From Hoylesella timonensis S9-PR14 (GTDB taxonomy: Bacteria > Bacteroidota > Bacteroidia > Bacteroidales > Bacteroidaceae), in contig NZ_JRPQ01000089.1 in assembly GCF_000762405.1 (NCBI RefSeq), forward strand, positions 1 to 48,131: a DNA stretch of 48,131 bases. The letters run 5' to 3'. The notes under the pieces are model-generated. The model saw nothing but the letters and a program-made list of their open reading frames with translations, was not told where the DNA came from and did no database searches. Within the stretch, counting starts at the first letter, position 1; each line of letters begins with the position of its first letter. Made by a program: the position numbers and the translations under genes. Below, one piece after another: positions 10,201 through 19,647 of the stretch.

Positions 10201-10938
10201 CCATGCGATGAAATAGGTATCTCCCCATGAATTTAAGTCTTGCGCCTCATCCAACTGTGCCACACTCTCAGGAGTAAGTTTGAACAGACCTGTGACAGTC
10301 GTATCTTTCACATCACGATAACATCCGGGCTGATTAAGTTCGTGTGAACTCAATCCCGTTCCAGCACCAGGAGAATAGGGTTGTATCGTATAACCTTTAT
10401 ATAATAGACCTTGGTTATATAATTGTTTTAGAAGCCACCAAAGGGTTTCTATATATTTATTATCATAAGTGATGTATGGGTGGTCTAAATCTACGAAATA
10501 GCCCATTTCTTCTGTTAAGCGACGCCATTCCTCCGTGAATTTCATGACGTTTTCCCGACATTTTCTGTTGTAATCCTCAACAGAGATGTAGTGTTCGGAT
10601 GCTTTGTTGTCGATATCCTTCTTGGTAATACCCAACTCTTTCTCAACGCCTAACTCAACAGGCAGTCCATGGGTATCCCATCCAGCTTTGCGCAAGACAT
10701 GAAACCCCTGCATTGTCTTGTATCTATTGAATGTATCTTTAATCGCACGTGCCAACACGTGATGAATACCGGGGTGTCCATTTGCCGAGGGAGGACCTTC
10801 AAAGAATATAAATTGTGGACAGCCTTCCCTTTCTTTGATGGAGCGATGAAAAATGTCATTCTTTTCCCATTTCGCCAATATCTCTTCGTTAGTTTTCTTC
10901 AAATTCAAACCTTGATGTTCGGCAAATCTTTTACCCAT
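7258..10938 (-). CDS. ileS: Isoleucyl-tRNA synthetase
   Basis: This class Ia synthetase charges tRNA-Ile. The HIGH-type motif is in GHPGIHHVLARAIKD near residue 57 and KMSKH lies about two thirds along. GWDTHGLPVELGVEKELG marks the eukaryote-like (type 2) form. That form is associated in other bacteria with low sensitivity to mupirocin; here this is only inference. At 1226 residues it is long. An extra stretch of roughly 30-40 residues (about 690-731, coordinates 8745-8870) separates the PYAQLHYPFEG block from PADFINEGVDQTRGWFF, which are usually closer. It is the first gene of the ileS, DksA-like, lspA, DUF4296 unit. Confidence 0.96.
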   Translation of the reverse strand: MGKRFAEHQGLNLKKTNEEILAKWEKNDIFHRSIKEREGCPQFIFFEGPPSANGHPGIHHVLARAIKDTFNRYKTMQGFHVLRKAGWDTHGLPVELGVEKELGITKKDIDNKASEHYISVEDYNRKCRENVMKFTEEWRRLTEEMGYFVDLDHPYITYDNKYIETLWWLLKQLYNQGLLYKGYTIQPYSPGAGTGLSSHELNQPGCYRDVKDTTVTGLFKLTPESVAQLDEAQDLNSWGDTYFIAWTTTPWTLPSNTALCVGPKFDYVSIQTYNPYSAQPINIIMAYERVSAYLSAEGEVAKGVDLPAFSKGDKIVPYKIINHHKGEKLEGLHYEQLMPWVKPTEKVDSNAAPFITNYAQAHPDKVFVAENNKDHFVEMESDAFRVILGDYVTTDDGTGIVHIAPTFGADDAKVAKDAHIPALYLINKKGETRPMVDLQGKYYNLVELDQNFVDKCVNVVNYHKHEGDYVKNAYDPRFNPNGIWDVKASEKADDLNIVMSLEMKMEGSAYKIEKHVHNYPHCWRTDKPILYYPLDSWFIKDTAKKERMVELNNTIRWQPESTGTGRFGNWLESLNDWNLSRSRFWGTPLPIWRDDEKGEKCIGSLAELYDEIEKSVAAGQMSSNPMKEKGFVPGDFSKENYDKVDLHRPYVDQIVLVNDEGKPMYRQSDLIDVWFDSGSMPYAQLHYPFEGEMAEGLSLKNAEGQTLTGEDARQAMVQSNYVGTPIPPAFFPADFINEGVDQTRGWFFTLHAIATMVFDSVAFKNVISTGLVLDAKGNKMSKHLGNVKNPFDMIERYGADAVRFYMMTNSSPWDNLKFDEEGVDEVRRKFFGTLYNTYSFFALYANVDDFQPTGCFDKTKLKDAPEIDRWIISKLHSLIKGVEDDLNNFDPTRAGRLIDTFVNDDLSNWYVRLNRKRFWGKEMSEDKLSAYNTLYECLLTISKLAAPFIPFFADQLYADLGGALASVHLDKFPKVDQSLIDEDLEARMEIAQKLTSMVLALRRKVNIKVRQPLQQIMIPATSEEQKRRIEAVADLVKNEVNIKEVNFIEGQGMLVKKIKCNFRTMGKKFGKLMKGIANYMDNVSQDDIAMLEKNGQLTFSVDQQEVTVSREDVEIVSEDIPGWLVANEGNLTVALEVELTPALKKEGIARELINRIQNLRKENNFEITDRIDVVISPNENSDAAIQDYSDYIKSQVLANQIKIKENDGVETDFDDFQLHILIEKRI

Positions 10939-10976
10939 AAATATACTTTGTTAGATATGTGTTGTTATTTAGAGCG

Positions 10977-10984
10977 CAAAGGTA
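10977..10984 (-). promoter_or_regulatory. Promoter -7 box of ileS
   Basis: Read on the minus strand this is TACCTTTG, an exact TAnnTTTG match 39 bp before the ileS start. No room remains for a T-box or other long leader. Confidence 0.6.
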
Positions 10985-11236
10985 ACAAAAAAACTTATCA
11001 TTAACAAACTTATATCTTCTTTTTCAGTTTGCTGTTTGTTTACTTATTTTAGGGTCTAAAAGGATTCATATTGGTAGCCGCTCAATTGCTATACACACTT
11101 ACATCGGGTGCCAAGATTCTAATTAACTCGGTAGAAAATCTCAAACGATTTGTAAGCTTCTCATCTTTTTTGACGAATATAAGAGACACAACTATTTCTG
11201 CTTTTTCTTATTTTTTATCCGTATTTTATTTGTGTA

Positions 11237-11623
11237 ATTTGTCCTGAAAAATGACAATAAAATGAGCGTTGAAAAAAGACAAAATAGAAAAATTCAAGCC
11301 ACAAATCCTATGCTATTATGCACAAAAACTACCAAGAAAACTTGTTTTCTTTCCTATAGCATTGAGTTAAGGCGGTTGGAAACATGTTATAAGGGCACTA
11401 TTAACACGACTTAAGGTGCTTGAAGCATGTTAATAGTCGCATTGAAGTGATGTATTTCAAGCAAAAAAAGACTATTTGAGGAGCCAAATTTCTTCCAAAC
11501 TTATATATCATATTGAAATACAATACTTTATGAAAAGTGCTCATAATTTCAATATTTTGAACGAAGGAGGAAGGTAGTTGAAAATATCGCAGCTATGCAA
11601 GGGGTGTTGTAAAATATTTTCTG
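11237..11623 (-). repeat. Conserved ~390-bp intergenic element, copy B
   Basis: Read on the minus strand, the element starts near CAACACCCC (complement of 11601-11609) and ends at TTTTTCTATTTTG, 35 bases, GGACAAA (complement of 11238-11244). It aligns to copy A at 31385-31771 without a gap: 365 bases separate the first C of CAACACCCC from the first G of GGACAAA in both. By hand count about 197 of 365 positions match. It contains two related sub-units about 43 bp apart (ACATGCTTCAAGC and ACATGTTTCCAAC) and several hairpins. No convincing reading frame crosses it; a 70-codon frame at 11549-11761 does not look real. It ends about 300 bp before the ileS start. Confidence 0.75.
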
Positions 11624-11824
11624 AAAATAGCCAAAGATTTTAACTAACAAAAAAAAACTTGTTATTTTCGTGTGGCAAAAAGACAAGAATAAAAAGAAAG
11701 TAAGTTTTTGAGGTGATGTTGGAGGACGCTTATTCTGATCCATACAAAAATAGCTGCGCATTGGCGTTGAATCGTTCCCAAAGAATTAAATGGTCTAAAA
11801 TTTTGGAGATTGCAGAATTATGTT

Positions 11825-11832
11825 TACTTTTG
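11825..11832 (+). promoter_or_regulatory. Promoter -7 box of tRNA-Ser(CGA)
   Basis: TACTTTTG matches TAnnTTTG and lies 12 bp before the first base of the tRNA. Confidence 0.6.
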
Positions 11833-11844
11833 CAAGGCAAATTA

Positions 11845-11932
11845 GGAAGATTGGCAGAGTGACCGAATGCGCTGGACTCGAAATCCGGTATACCCTTTTT
11901 GGGTATCGGGGGTTTGAATCCCTCATCTTCCG
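11845..11932 (+). tRNA. tRNA-Ser (anticodon CGA)
   Basis: The acceptor arm GGAAGAT pairs with ATCTTCC, with a G discriminator at 11932. The anticodon loop CTCGAAA gives CGA, reading UCG serine codons. The long variable arm (TATACCC/GGGTATC region) is typical of class II tRNA-Ser, and the T arm has the GTTTGAATC loop. The 3' CCA is not encoded. Confidence 0.95.
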
Positions 11933-11947
11933 CTTCTTGGATATAGT

Positions 11948-11970
11948 AAAAGGATACGATTTCCCTTTTT
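11948..11970 (+). terminator. Possible terminator after tRNA-Ser(CGA)
   Basis: A 6-bp stem (AAAAGG / CCTTTT) is followed by T residues, 15 bp past the tRNA end. It is short, so only a candidate. The remainder of the gap up to 12134 shows only a small AATCTTT/AAAGATT hairpin near 11990-12010. Confidence 0.35.
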
Positions 11971-12134
11971 GAGTTCTTCTGCTATTCCAATCTTTACAAA
12001 AGATTGATAAGCCCTCTCTTTCGCTTTTAAGTACATGGTTACAGCTTGCTGTTACTTAATGTATTACCAGTTGAAAATTCACAATATCATCAAGCACAAG
12101 TCTTCCATCTCGGTTATGCTACGAAGGAGGACAT

Positions 12135-12180
12135 AAAAAAGACCATATCTTACTTTGTTATTCAGTCTGATATGATCTTT
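12135..12180 (-). terminator. Intrinsic terminator of the ATP synthase operon
   Basis: On the minus strand the arms AAAGATCATATC (complement of 12169-12180) and GATATGGTCTTT (complement of 12138-12149) pair with one mismatch, and the second runs into TTTTTT. A second nested hairpin lies nearer the gene at 12194-12240 (outer arms AATAGGAG/CTCCTATT, inner AGGTGC/GCAC...ACCT), 6 bp after the atpG stop. Confidence 0.6.
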
Positions 12181-12245
12181 ATGGGAAATCTAAAATAGGA
12201 GTAGGTGCTTCCTCCACGCACTCATTACCTCTCTCCTATTGATAA

Positions 12246-13217
12246 CTAATTATTTATCGAGCCACCAACAATATCAAGCAACTCATTGGTAATCGCTTGC
12301 TGTCGACTCTTATTCAACTGTAAGTTTAAGGAGCTTAGCAACTCATCAGCATTGTCTGTTGCTGTTTGCATCGCCACCATTCGGGCAGCATGTTCACTGG
12401 CAACACTATCTAACAAGGCGGTATAAAACATGAGATGCAACTGTTTGGGAATCAATGAACTTAACACCGTTCTAATATCTGGCTCAACAATAAAATCATC
12501 ATTCAATGGCTTTGCTTCTTCTGCAGCTTTCTTGCTCACTGTCTTTTTATTCTTGCGCAAGTATTCTTGCGCTTTGGCAGTTGCAAGATCCGAAGACAAG
12601 TCACGATCATTATCCACACCCACTTCTGTACTTAAATCGATGGGTAAGAATGTCTTGCGTTTTAGAAGTTGTGTTCCAGCACTTTTGAAGTGATGATAAA
12701 TGATTTCTACTTGATCAAGCTCACCTTGCGCAAACTTCTTTGTGATTTCACGAGCTACCTTTTGACATTCATGGGCATTCGGTTTGTCCGCCAAATGATT
12801 AAAGTTTCCTGCAGGTGTAAATCCTAACTTCTTTACTTTATCAAAAACTTTCCTACCAATGGGATAGATCACAATATTATCTTTTCCCAAGTGGCGATAC
12901 TCTTCGATAACCTGCATCATGAGTTTGAGAACATTGCCATTAAAACTACCGCACAAACTGCTATTCGAGGCAAAAACAACCAAAGCAACTCTTTTAATTT
13001 CTGAACGCTTTTTATCAAAAATGGTATCATTTTCGGGTGTCGAAGCCAAGAATGATTTAAGAATATGTTCCAACATATTTTCGTATGGAAGCATGTTCTC
13101 TATTTGAATTTGCGCATGATGAAGCTTACTTGACGAAACCATTTTCATGGCACTCGTAATCTTCCTTGTGTTCTTTACACTGGCAATGCGGGTTTTAATT
13201 TCTTTGAGTGATGGCAT
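12246..13217 (-). CDS. atpG: F1 ATP synthase subunit gamma
   Basis: The central rotor stalk of F1. The N-terminus (MPSLKEIKTRIASVKNTRKITSAMKMVSSSKL, given here only as its position 1-32) is the conserved gamma helix, and the C-terminal helix with LNKSRQQAITNELLDIVGG near 300-320 closes the coiled coil. At 323 residues it is about 35 longer than the usual 285-290. The extra stretch lies at about 199-244 (coordinates 12484-12620) and is charged and lysine-rich (RKNKKTVSKKAAEEAKP). It is the last gene of the operon and starts 2 bp after the atpA stop. Confidence 0.95.
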   Translation of the reverse strand: MPSLKEIKTRIASVKNTRKITSAMKMVSSSKLHHAQIQIENMLPYENMLEHILKSFLASTPENDTIFDKKRSEIKRVALVVFASNSSLCGSFNGNVLKLMMQVIEEYRHLGKDNIVIYPIGRKVFDKVKKLGFTPAGNFNHLADKPNAHECQKVAREITKKFAQGELDQVEIIYHHFKSAGTQLLKRKTFLPIDLSTEVGVDNDRDLSSDLATAKAQEYLRKNKKTVSKKAAEEAKPLNDDFIVEPDIRTVLSSLIPKQLHLMFYTALLDSVASEHAARMVAMQTATDNADELLSSLNLQLNKSRQQAITNELLDIVGGSINN

Positions 13218-13219
13218 AA

Positions 13220-14809
13220 TTATGAAGCTTGATACTGTGCAGTCACATCAGCCATTGTCGATTTTATCGTTTCAATGGCTTCGTCTGTTAATTGACCTGA
13301 GGCTAAAGTTTTCAATACATCGGCATATTTTGTCCTCATTGTTTCCAAGAAAGTGTCTTGACATTCACGAACGCTATCAATTGGAACGTCAGCAAATAAG
13401 CCATTTACACCACAGTACATAATGGCAACTTGCTCGCCTATAGGCATGGGACTATATTGCGGCTGTATCAAAAGTTGGTTGTTTTTACGACCTCTATCCA
13501 ATGTCATTGCTGTGACAGAATCCATATCACTTGAGAATTTAGAGAAGGCCTCTAACTCTCTGTACTGTGCCATGTCAATCTTCAATGTTCCTGCCACTTT
13601 CTTCATACTCTTGATTTGAGCACTACCACCCACACGAGAAACCGAAATTCCTACATTAATAGCAGGTCGGAATCCTTGGTTAAACAGGTTGCTTTCCAAA
13701 TAAATCTGTCCATCGGTAATAGAAATGACGTTGGTTGGAATGTAAGCAGAAACGTCACCAGCCTGAGTTTCTATAATAGGCAGTGCCGTCAGCGAACCAC
13801 CTCCCTTGACATGTCCTTTCAGAGATTCTGGCAGATCGTTCATCATTTCAGCAACTTCTTGCTGGTCATTGATACGAGCAGCTCTTTCCAATAAGCGTGA
13901 GTGAAGATAGAACACATCTCCTGGATAAGCTTCACGCCCTGAAGGACGACGCAATATCAATGAGATTTCACGGTAGGCAACGGCCTGTTTGGAAAGGTCA
14001 TCATATACCACCAAAGCTGATTCGCCTCGATCGCGGAAGTATTCACCGATTGCAGCTCCAGCAAATGGCGCATAATATTGCATTGCTGCAGGGTCAGCAG
14101 CTGTAGCTGATACTACAATAGTATAAGGTAAAGCTCCGTGTTCTTTAAGTGTTTGAACAAGATTGGCAACGGTGGATGCCTTTTGACCTATCGCTACATA
14201 GACACAATATACAGGCTTTCCTTCCTCGTAAAAACTCTTTTGGTTGATAATTGTATCCAGTGCAATGGCTGTTTTTCCTGTTTGTCTGTCACCAACAATC
14301 AGCTCTCTCTGTCCACGTCCAATAGGAATCATCGAGTCCACGGCTTTAATACCCGTCTGAAGTGGTTCTTTTACAGGTTGTCTATAAATAACACCAGGAG
14401 CCTTTCTCTCTAAAGGCATCTCGAAACTTTCGGTCAAATCAAGCTCTCCTAACCCATCGATAGCCTCACCCAGTGGATTGATAACGCGTCCAAGCATAGA
14501 ATCGTTTACACGAATAGAGGCAATACGGTGGGTACGTTTAGCAGTCATACCTTCCTTAATGCCGGATGTAGGACCTAAGAGGATGCACCCTACATTGTCT
14601 TCCTCCAAGTTCATCACAATGGCCATCGTGCCGTTTTCAAACTCCAACAATTCATTGGCCTCAGCATTTCTCAATCCATAAAGTCTGGCAACGCCATCTC
14701 CCACATTGAGAACAGTACCTACTTCTTCAAATTTCAAATCTGTTTGAATGCCTTTCAACTGCTGAAGTAGTACTTCTGATACTTCACTTGGTTTTATTTT
14801 ATCTGACAT
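13220..14809 (-). CDS. atpA: F1 ATP synthase subunit alpha
   Basis: A 529-residue regulatory nucleotide-binding subunit of F1. The Walker A motif GDRQTGKT lies near residues 170-180 and the catalytic arginine region is in [20 protein letters not shown] near 370-385. Length is usual, with a slightly longer C-terminal helical domain. It follows atpH by 17 bp. Confidence 0.97.
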   Translation of the reverse strand: MSDKIKPSEVSEVLLQQLKGIQTDLKFEEVGTVLNVGDGVARLYGLRNAEANELLEFENGTMAIVMNLEEDNVGCILLGPTSGIKEGMTAKRTHRIASIRVNDSMLGRVINPLGEAIDGLGELDLTESFEMPLERKAPGVIYRQPVKEPLQTGIKAVDSMIPIGRGQRELIVGDRQTGKTAIALDTIINQKSFYEEGKPVYCVYVAIGQKASTVANLVQTLKEHGALPYTIVVSATAADPAAMQYYAPFAGAAIGEYFRDRGESALVVYDDLSKQAVAYREISLILRRPSGREAYPGDVFYLHSRLLERAARINDQQEVAEMMNDLPESLKGHVKGGGSLTALPIIETQAGDVSAYIPTNVISITDGQIYLESNLFNQGFRPAINVGISVSRVGGSAQIKSMKKVAGTLKIDMAQYRELEAFSKFSSDMDSVTAMTLDRGRKNNQLLIQPQYSPMPIGEQVAIMYCGVNGLFADVPIDSVRECQDTFLETMRTKYADVLKTLASGQLTDEAIETIKSTMADVTAQYQAS

Positions 14810-14826
14810 TTTATGCTTTGTTTAAA

Positions 14827-15363
14827 TTATTTTTTTAGCTGTTTCAGAATTTTGTTAAGCTTTGTTTGTACACTGGCATCCATCCTATACGAATCGTATT
14901 CAAGGATGAAACCACCGATGATATCTGGATTTACTTCTGACTGGAAATTAATTGTTCCCTTCGATTGGCTATGAACCACCGCTTCCATTCGCTTTTCGAT
15001 ATCTTCTGTAACAGCTGTAGCAGTAATCAATTTTCCGCTAATGATATGCTTCTGTTGACGATACAAAGTAATATAAGATGTGAAAATGTATTGCAAGATA
15101 TTTTCTCGTCCTGCACTTAACACCAAGCGAATAAAATCTTTCGTTAGCTGTGTAGGATTAGTTCCGCAAGCCAACTCAATCAGTTCCTGCTTCTTATCTT
15201 GATGCAGCATGGGATTGTCAATCGTTTGCCTCAAATCAGAGATGTGAGCATAGCTGTGACTGAGTGCCAGCATCTCTTGAAATACGTTGTCCTCTACATG
15301 CTTTTCAAGTGCACATTTGAGCAATGCACGAGCATATCTAACAGATATTACGCCTGTGTTCAT
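14827..15363 (-). CDS. atpH: F1 ATP synthase subunit delta
   Basis: A 178-residue peripheral stalk subunit that links the alpha N-termini to subunit b. The start MNTGVISVRYARALLKCALE matches the family's conserved YAxAL opening. The C-terminal block (INFQSEVNPDIIGGFILEYD) is the usual delta signature. It lies between atpF (8 bp upstream) and atpA. Confidence 0.93.
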   Translation of the reverse strand: MNTGVISVRYARALLKCALEKHVEDNVFQEMLALSHSYAHISDLRQTIDNPMLHQDKKQELIELACGTNPTQLTKDFIRLVLSAGRENILQYIFTSYITLYRQQKHIISGKLITATAVTEDIEKRMEAVVHSQSKGTINFQSEVNPDIIGGFILEYDSYRMDASVQTKLNKILKQLKK

Positions 15364-15371
15364 CTTATCTT

Positions 15372-15890
15372 CTATGCTTGGTTCTTTTCAACCGATATAT
15401 CATTCAGTAACTTGTTAATCAACTCCATCTGGCTATCTTTGGAAGCAAGTTCTTCACGAATAACCTTTTCTGCTATTTGAACAGAAAGTTCAGCGACCTG
15501 AGAACGAATATCTCGAATGGCATTTTGTTTCTCAATGTCTATTTCTGTTCGTGCTTCACTGATTAGACGAGAACTTTCATCCTTTGCCTTCACATGTGCT
15601 TTCTCCACAATAGAGTCACGAGTAGCAGCAGCCTCTTTTAACATAACCGCTTGCTTTTCACGAGCATCATGAAGAATTGCATCTCCTTCTTGTTGAATTT
15701 TGGCTAAACGTTCAGAGGCCTCATGTGCTTTACGAAGACTGTCGTCAATATAGGATTTACGTTTTTCCACCATATTGATGATAACAGGAAAACCGTATTT
15801 CGAAAGTACAAAAAAGACCACCAAGAAAGCCAAGAACATCCAAAAGAGGAGTCCAAGATCAGGAGTTAATATTGATGGTAAATTCTCCAT
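15372..15890 (-). CDS. atpF: Fo ATP synthase subunit b
   Basis: A 172-residue peripheral stalk protein. One membrane helix (LGLLFWMFLAFLVVFFVL, about 12-30) is followed by a long charged coiled coil rich in Lys, Glu and Ala. Single b gene, so a b2 homodimer is expected. It lies 14 bp after atpE. Confidence 0.94.
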   Translation of the reverse strand: MENLPSILTPDLGLLFWMFLAFLVVFFVLSKYGFPVIINMVEKRKSYIDDSLRKAHEASERLAKIQQEGDAILHDAREKQAVMLKEAAATRDSIVEKAHVKAKDESSRLISEARTEIDIEKQNAIRDIRSQVAELSVQIAEKVIREELASKDSQMELINKLLNDISVEKNQA

Positions 15891-15904
15891 TCTATGATAG
15901 TTTA

Positions 15905-16147
15905 TTATTTAATAAGGAAAGCACAAGCTGCAATTGCGAAGAGCGCACATCCCTCAATGAAGGCAGATGTTAAAATCATGTTTGATGTAATCTTACCTGA
16001 AGCCTCTGGTTGACGAGCAATGGCATCCATGGCATTACCACCAATTCTACCAATACCGATACCTGCACCAACTGTTGCAATACCTGCACCAATTCCACAG
16101 CCAAGCTGTGCTAATCCTTCTGCTGCTAATAATGTTGAAATCATCAT
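15905..16147 (-). CDS. atpE: Fo ATP synthase subunit c
   Basis: An 80-residue hairpin of two membrane helices that forms the rotor ring. Helix 1 is glycine-rich (GIGAGIATVGAGIGIGRIGG), the polar loop is ARQPE, and helix 2 carries the ion-binding glutamate in TSAFIEGCALF. The residue after the Glu is Gly rather than Ser/Thr and there is no Gln in the helix-1 position typical of sodium-type rings, so proton coupling is the likelier reading (inference). Confidence 0.95.
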   Translation of the reverse strand: MMISTLLAAEGLAQLGCGIGAGIATVGAGIGIGRIGGNAMDAIARQPEASGKITSNMILTSAFIEGCALFAIAACAFLIK

Positions 16148-16196
16148 AATTCGTTTATTTTTTGTTATTAATTTTAGAAATCTATTCTATGAAAGT

Positions 16197-17243
16197 TTAT
16201 ATGGATGTTTCTGGTTCTGGATGTGCTAATCCAATGAACACCGCACTAAGCATCGTAAAGACATAAGCCTGAATAAAGGCAACTAACACCTCCAACAGAT
16301 TCATGAAAAGAAGCATCACCGCACTAAAGAGATTCAACCCTAAGCCATATCCTACACCCATGTTCCAACCTAAGAAGATGACACAGGTAAAACTAAGAAT
16401 CACGGCATGACCTGCCATCATATTGGCAAAGAGACGAATCATCAGTGCAAAGGGCTTCGTGAACACTCCAAATAATTCGATAACAGGCATCAGTGGTACT
16501 GGTAATTTTAGAAACAGTGGTACGTGAGGCCAAAAAATATCTTTCCAATATTCTTTTGAACCAAAGCAATTGATGGCTATCATCGAACAAACAGCTAAGA
16601 ACAGTGTAATGTTGATATTTCCCGTAATATTGGTACCACCAGGGAATATAGGAATTAAACCTATGAGGTTACAAGTTAAAATAAAGAAGAATACCGTTAA
16701 TAGATAGGGCGCAAAACGTTGATAATTCTTTTCTCCTACAGAGGGACGAATCAAATCGTCATGTATCGTCATCACAAACATCTCCATGACTCCAACAAAG
16801 CCTTTAGGTGTTTCCGTTTTTTCATCGGCATTCTTATACCATTTGGCACAACTTAAAAATACCAAAATCAAGACAACAACAACAATCCAAATTTGTACAA
16901 CAACCTTTGTTATACTTAAATCAATAGGACGAGCAGTTTCTCCGTTGCCTACATGTTCGTAAATTTTTCCATGATGCTCTTCATCGAAAAAGAACTGTTT
17001 TGGTAAATTCTTTGCCGTACCCACATACCATTCACCTGTCGTTTCACTTCTCACAATAATAGGCAATGGTAAGCTGAGATGCTTACCCTTAAAAGTAGCA
17101 ATGTGCCATTCATAAGAATCGGACAAATGTTCCAGCACAATCTCCGGAATATTCAATGCCTCCCCCTCTGAATTACTGGCCATTAACTGTACTGGAGCCA
17201 GTAGTAAAGATAAGCAAAACAGTATCGTTCTTATTTTTTTCAT
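16197..17243 (-). CDS. atpB: Fo ATP synthase subunit a
   Basis: A 348-residue membrane subunit forming the ion half-channels. The essential arginine is in ALMIRLFANMMAGHAV near residue 265. The first 20 residues look like a signal sequence (IRTILFCLSLLLAPVQLMAS) and about 85 residues of soluble, exported domain follow before the first core helix. This extension is usual for Bacteroidetes and absent from E. coli. It follows the small membrane protein at 17265 by 21 bp. Confidence 0.95.
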   Translation of the reverse strand: MKKIRTILFCLSLLLAPVQLMASNSEGEALNIPEIVLEHLSDSYEWHIATFKGKHLSLPLPIIVRSETTGEWYVGTAKNLPKQFFFDEEHHGKIYEHVGNGETARPIDLSITKVVVQIWIVVVVLILVFLSCAKWYKNADEKTETPKGFVGVMEMFVMTIHDDLIRPSVGEKNYQRFAPYLLTVFFFILTCNLIGLIPIFPGGTNITGNINITLFLAVCSMIAINCFGSKEYWKDIFWPHVPLFLKLPVPLMPVIELFGVFTKPFALMIRLFANMMAGHAVILSFTCVIFLGWNMGVGYGLGLNLFSAVMLLFMNLLEVLVAFIQAYVFTMLSAVFIGLAHPEPETSI

Positions 17244-17264
17244 CCTTTATTCAACGTTATCGTG

Positions 17265-17675
17265 TCATTTAGTTTCACTTGATTGCGCCTTACTTTTAGC
17301 AATGAAGAACAATGAGTGATGTATCAAAATAGTCAAATAATAACTCATGAAAGTCAGGCATGATACCAAAATGACTGCTTTCTCCATCACGAGGAAGAAA
17401 ACAAACATCACTCCGATTGCTGCAAGCGTTCTAACACTTGATACTGCCATGAAGAATGTTGGAAGATAGTCTGCCTGTTTTTGAGCAATCCTACTCCACA
17501 CTAAGATATCAGCCAAATCAATTGTCAAGGCAAAAGTCACCCCCACAATGAGTGGTGTAACCATATGGTCAACTTTTCCTATTTTCATTACCAAGACACC
17601 AATCAAAGTTAATGCTGTTAACAGCAAAAAGCTTTGTGTCATGTAGCGTCTCTTGATTTGCCTAATATCATTCAT
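17265..17675 (-). CDS. AtpI-position membrane protein of the ATP synthase operon
   Basis: A 136-residue protein with four hydrophobic segments and a short basic N-terminus. It lies between atpC and atpB, where other bacteria place atpI or atpZ. I do not see a clear AtpI signature, so the assignment rests on position, size and topology. A role in assembly of the c ring or in Mg uptake, as proposed for AtpI, would be inference. It starts 9 bp after the atpC stop. Confidence 0.7.
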   Translation of the reverse strand: MNDIRQIKRRYMTQSFLLLTALTLIGVLVMKIGKVDHMVTPLIVGVTFALTIDLADILVWSRIAQKQADYLPTFFMAVSSVRTLAAIGVMFVFFLVMEKAVILVSCLTFMSYYLTILIHHSLFFIAKSKAQSSETK

Positions 17676-17684
17676 CCTTTGTGG

Positions 17685-17927
17685 CTATAGTTCAACACAT
17701 AAACTAATTACATTCTTTTGTACCTCAACAAATCCACTCTCTATTTCTAACTGCTTAAGCTCGCCTGTCTCTATTTCGTAGCTCACCTTTCCAGACTCAA
17801 GAGAAGAGATGATGGGCGCATGATTCACTAAAATTTCAAACTCTCCAAGAGTTCCTGGCACAGTTACACGATTAACTTCACCGTCAAAGATTCTTTTTTC
17901 TGGAGATATAATTTTTAGTCGAAGCAT
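17685..17927 (-). CDS. atpC: F1 ATP synthase subunit epsilon, short form
   Basis: An 80-residue protein carrying only the N-terminal beta-sandwich of epsilon (LKIISPEKRIFDGEVNRVTV, then GEFEILVNHAPIISSL). The usual protein has 130-140 residues with a C-terminal helical hairpin that blocks rotation. That domain is absent here, so inhibition by epsilon in the E. coli manner is not possible. Short epsilon is common in Bacteroidales. It lies 31 bp after atpD. Confidence 0.93.
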   Translation of the reverse strand: MLRLKIISPEKRIFDGEVNRVTVPGTLGEFEILVNHAPIISSLESGKVSYEIETGELKQLEIESGFVEVQKNVISLCVEL

Positions 17928-17958
17928 TATTGTTGGTCGTTTTTATAGTTTCTATAAG

Positions 17959-19494
<1,536 letters not shown>

Positions 19495-19543
19495 TTATAT
19501 TTATATGAAACTATTTTCTAAAAATAAAAAAACTTTAGCTGTG

Positions 19544-19551
19544 CAAATATA
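19544..19551 (-). promoter_or_regulatory. Promoter -7 box of the ATP synthase operon
   Basis: TATATTTG on the minus strand, 56 bp before the atpD start, an exact TAnnTTTG match. It appears to be the only strong box before the nine genes. Confidence 0.6.
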
Positions 19552-19647
19552 CAAAAATACTTTGATTGCTTACTTGTACAAATATTATATTAACAGAACA
19601 GTTTGTTATATTAACATATTTTAGACTTTATGCCTTAGGCTACCTTT

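Noticed and set aside
9544..10230. 228-codon plus-strand frame opposite ileS
   Set aside because: Antisense shadow of a strongly conserved gene; the translation is rich in Cys, His and Phe and shows no domain.
11549..11761. 70-codon minus-strand frame
   Set aside because: Low-complexity, overlaps the repeat copy B, and has no promoter or conserved content.
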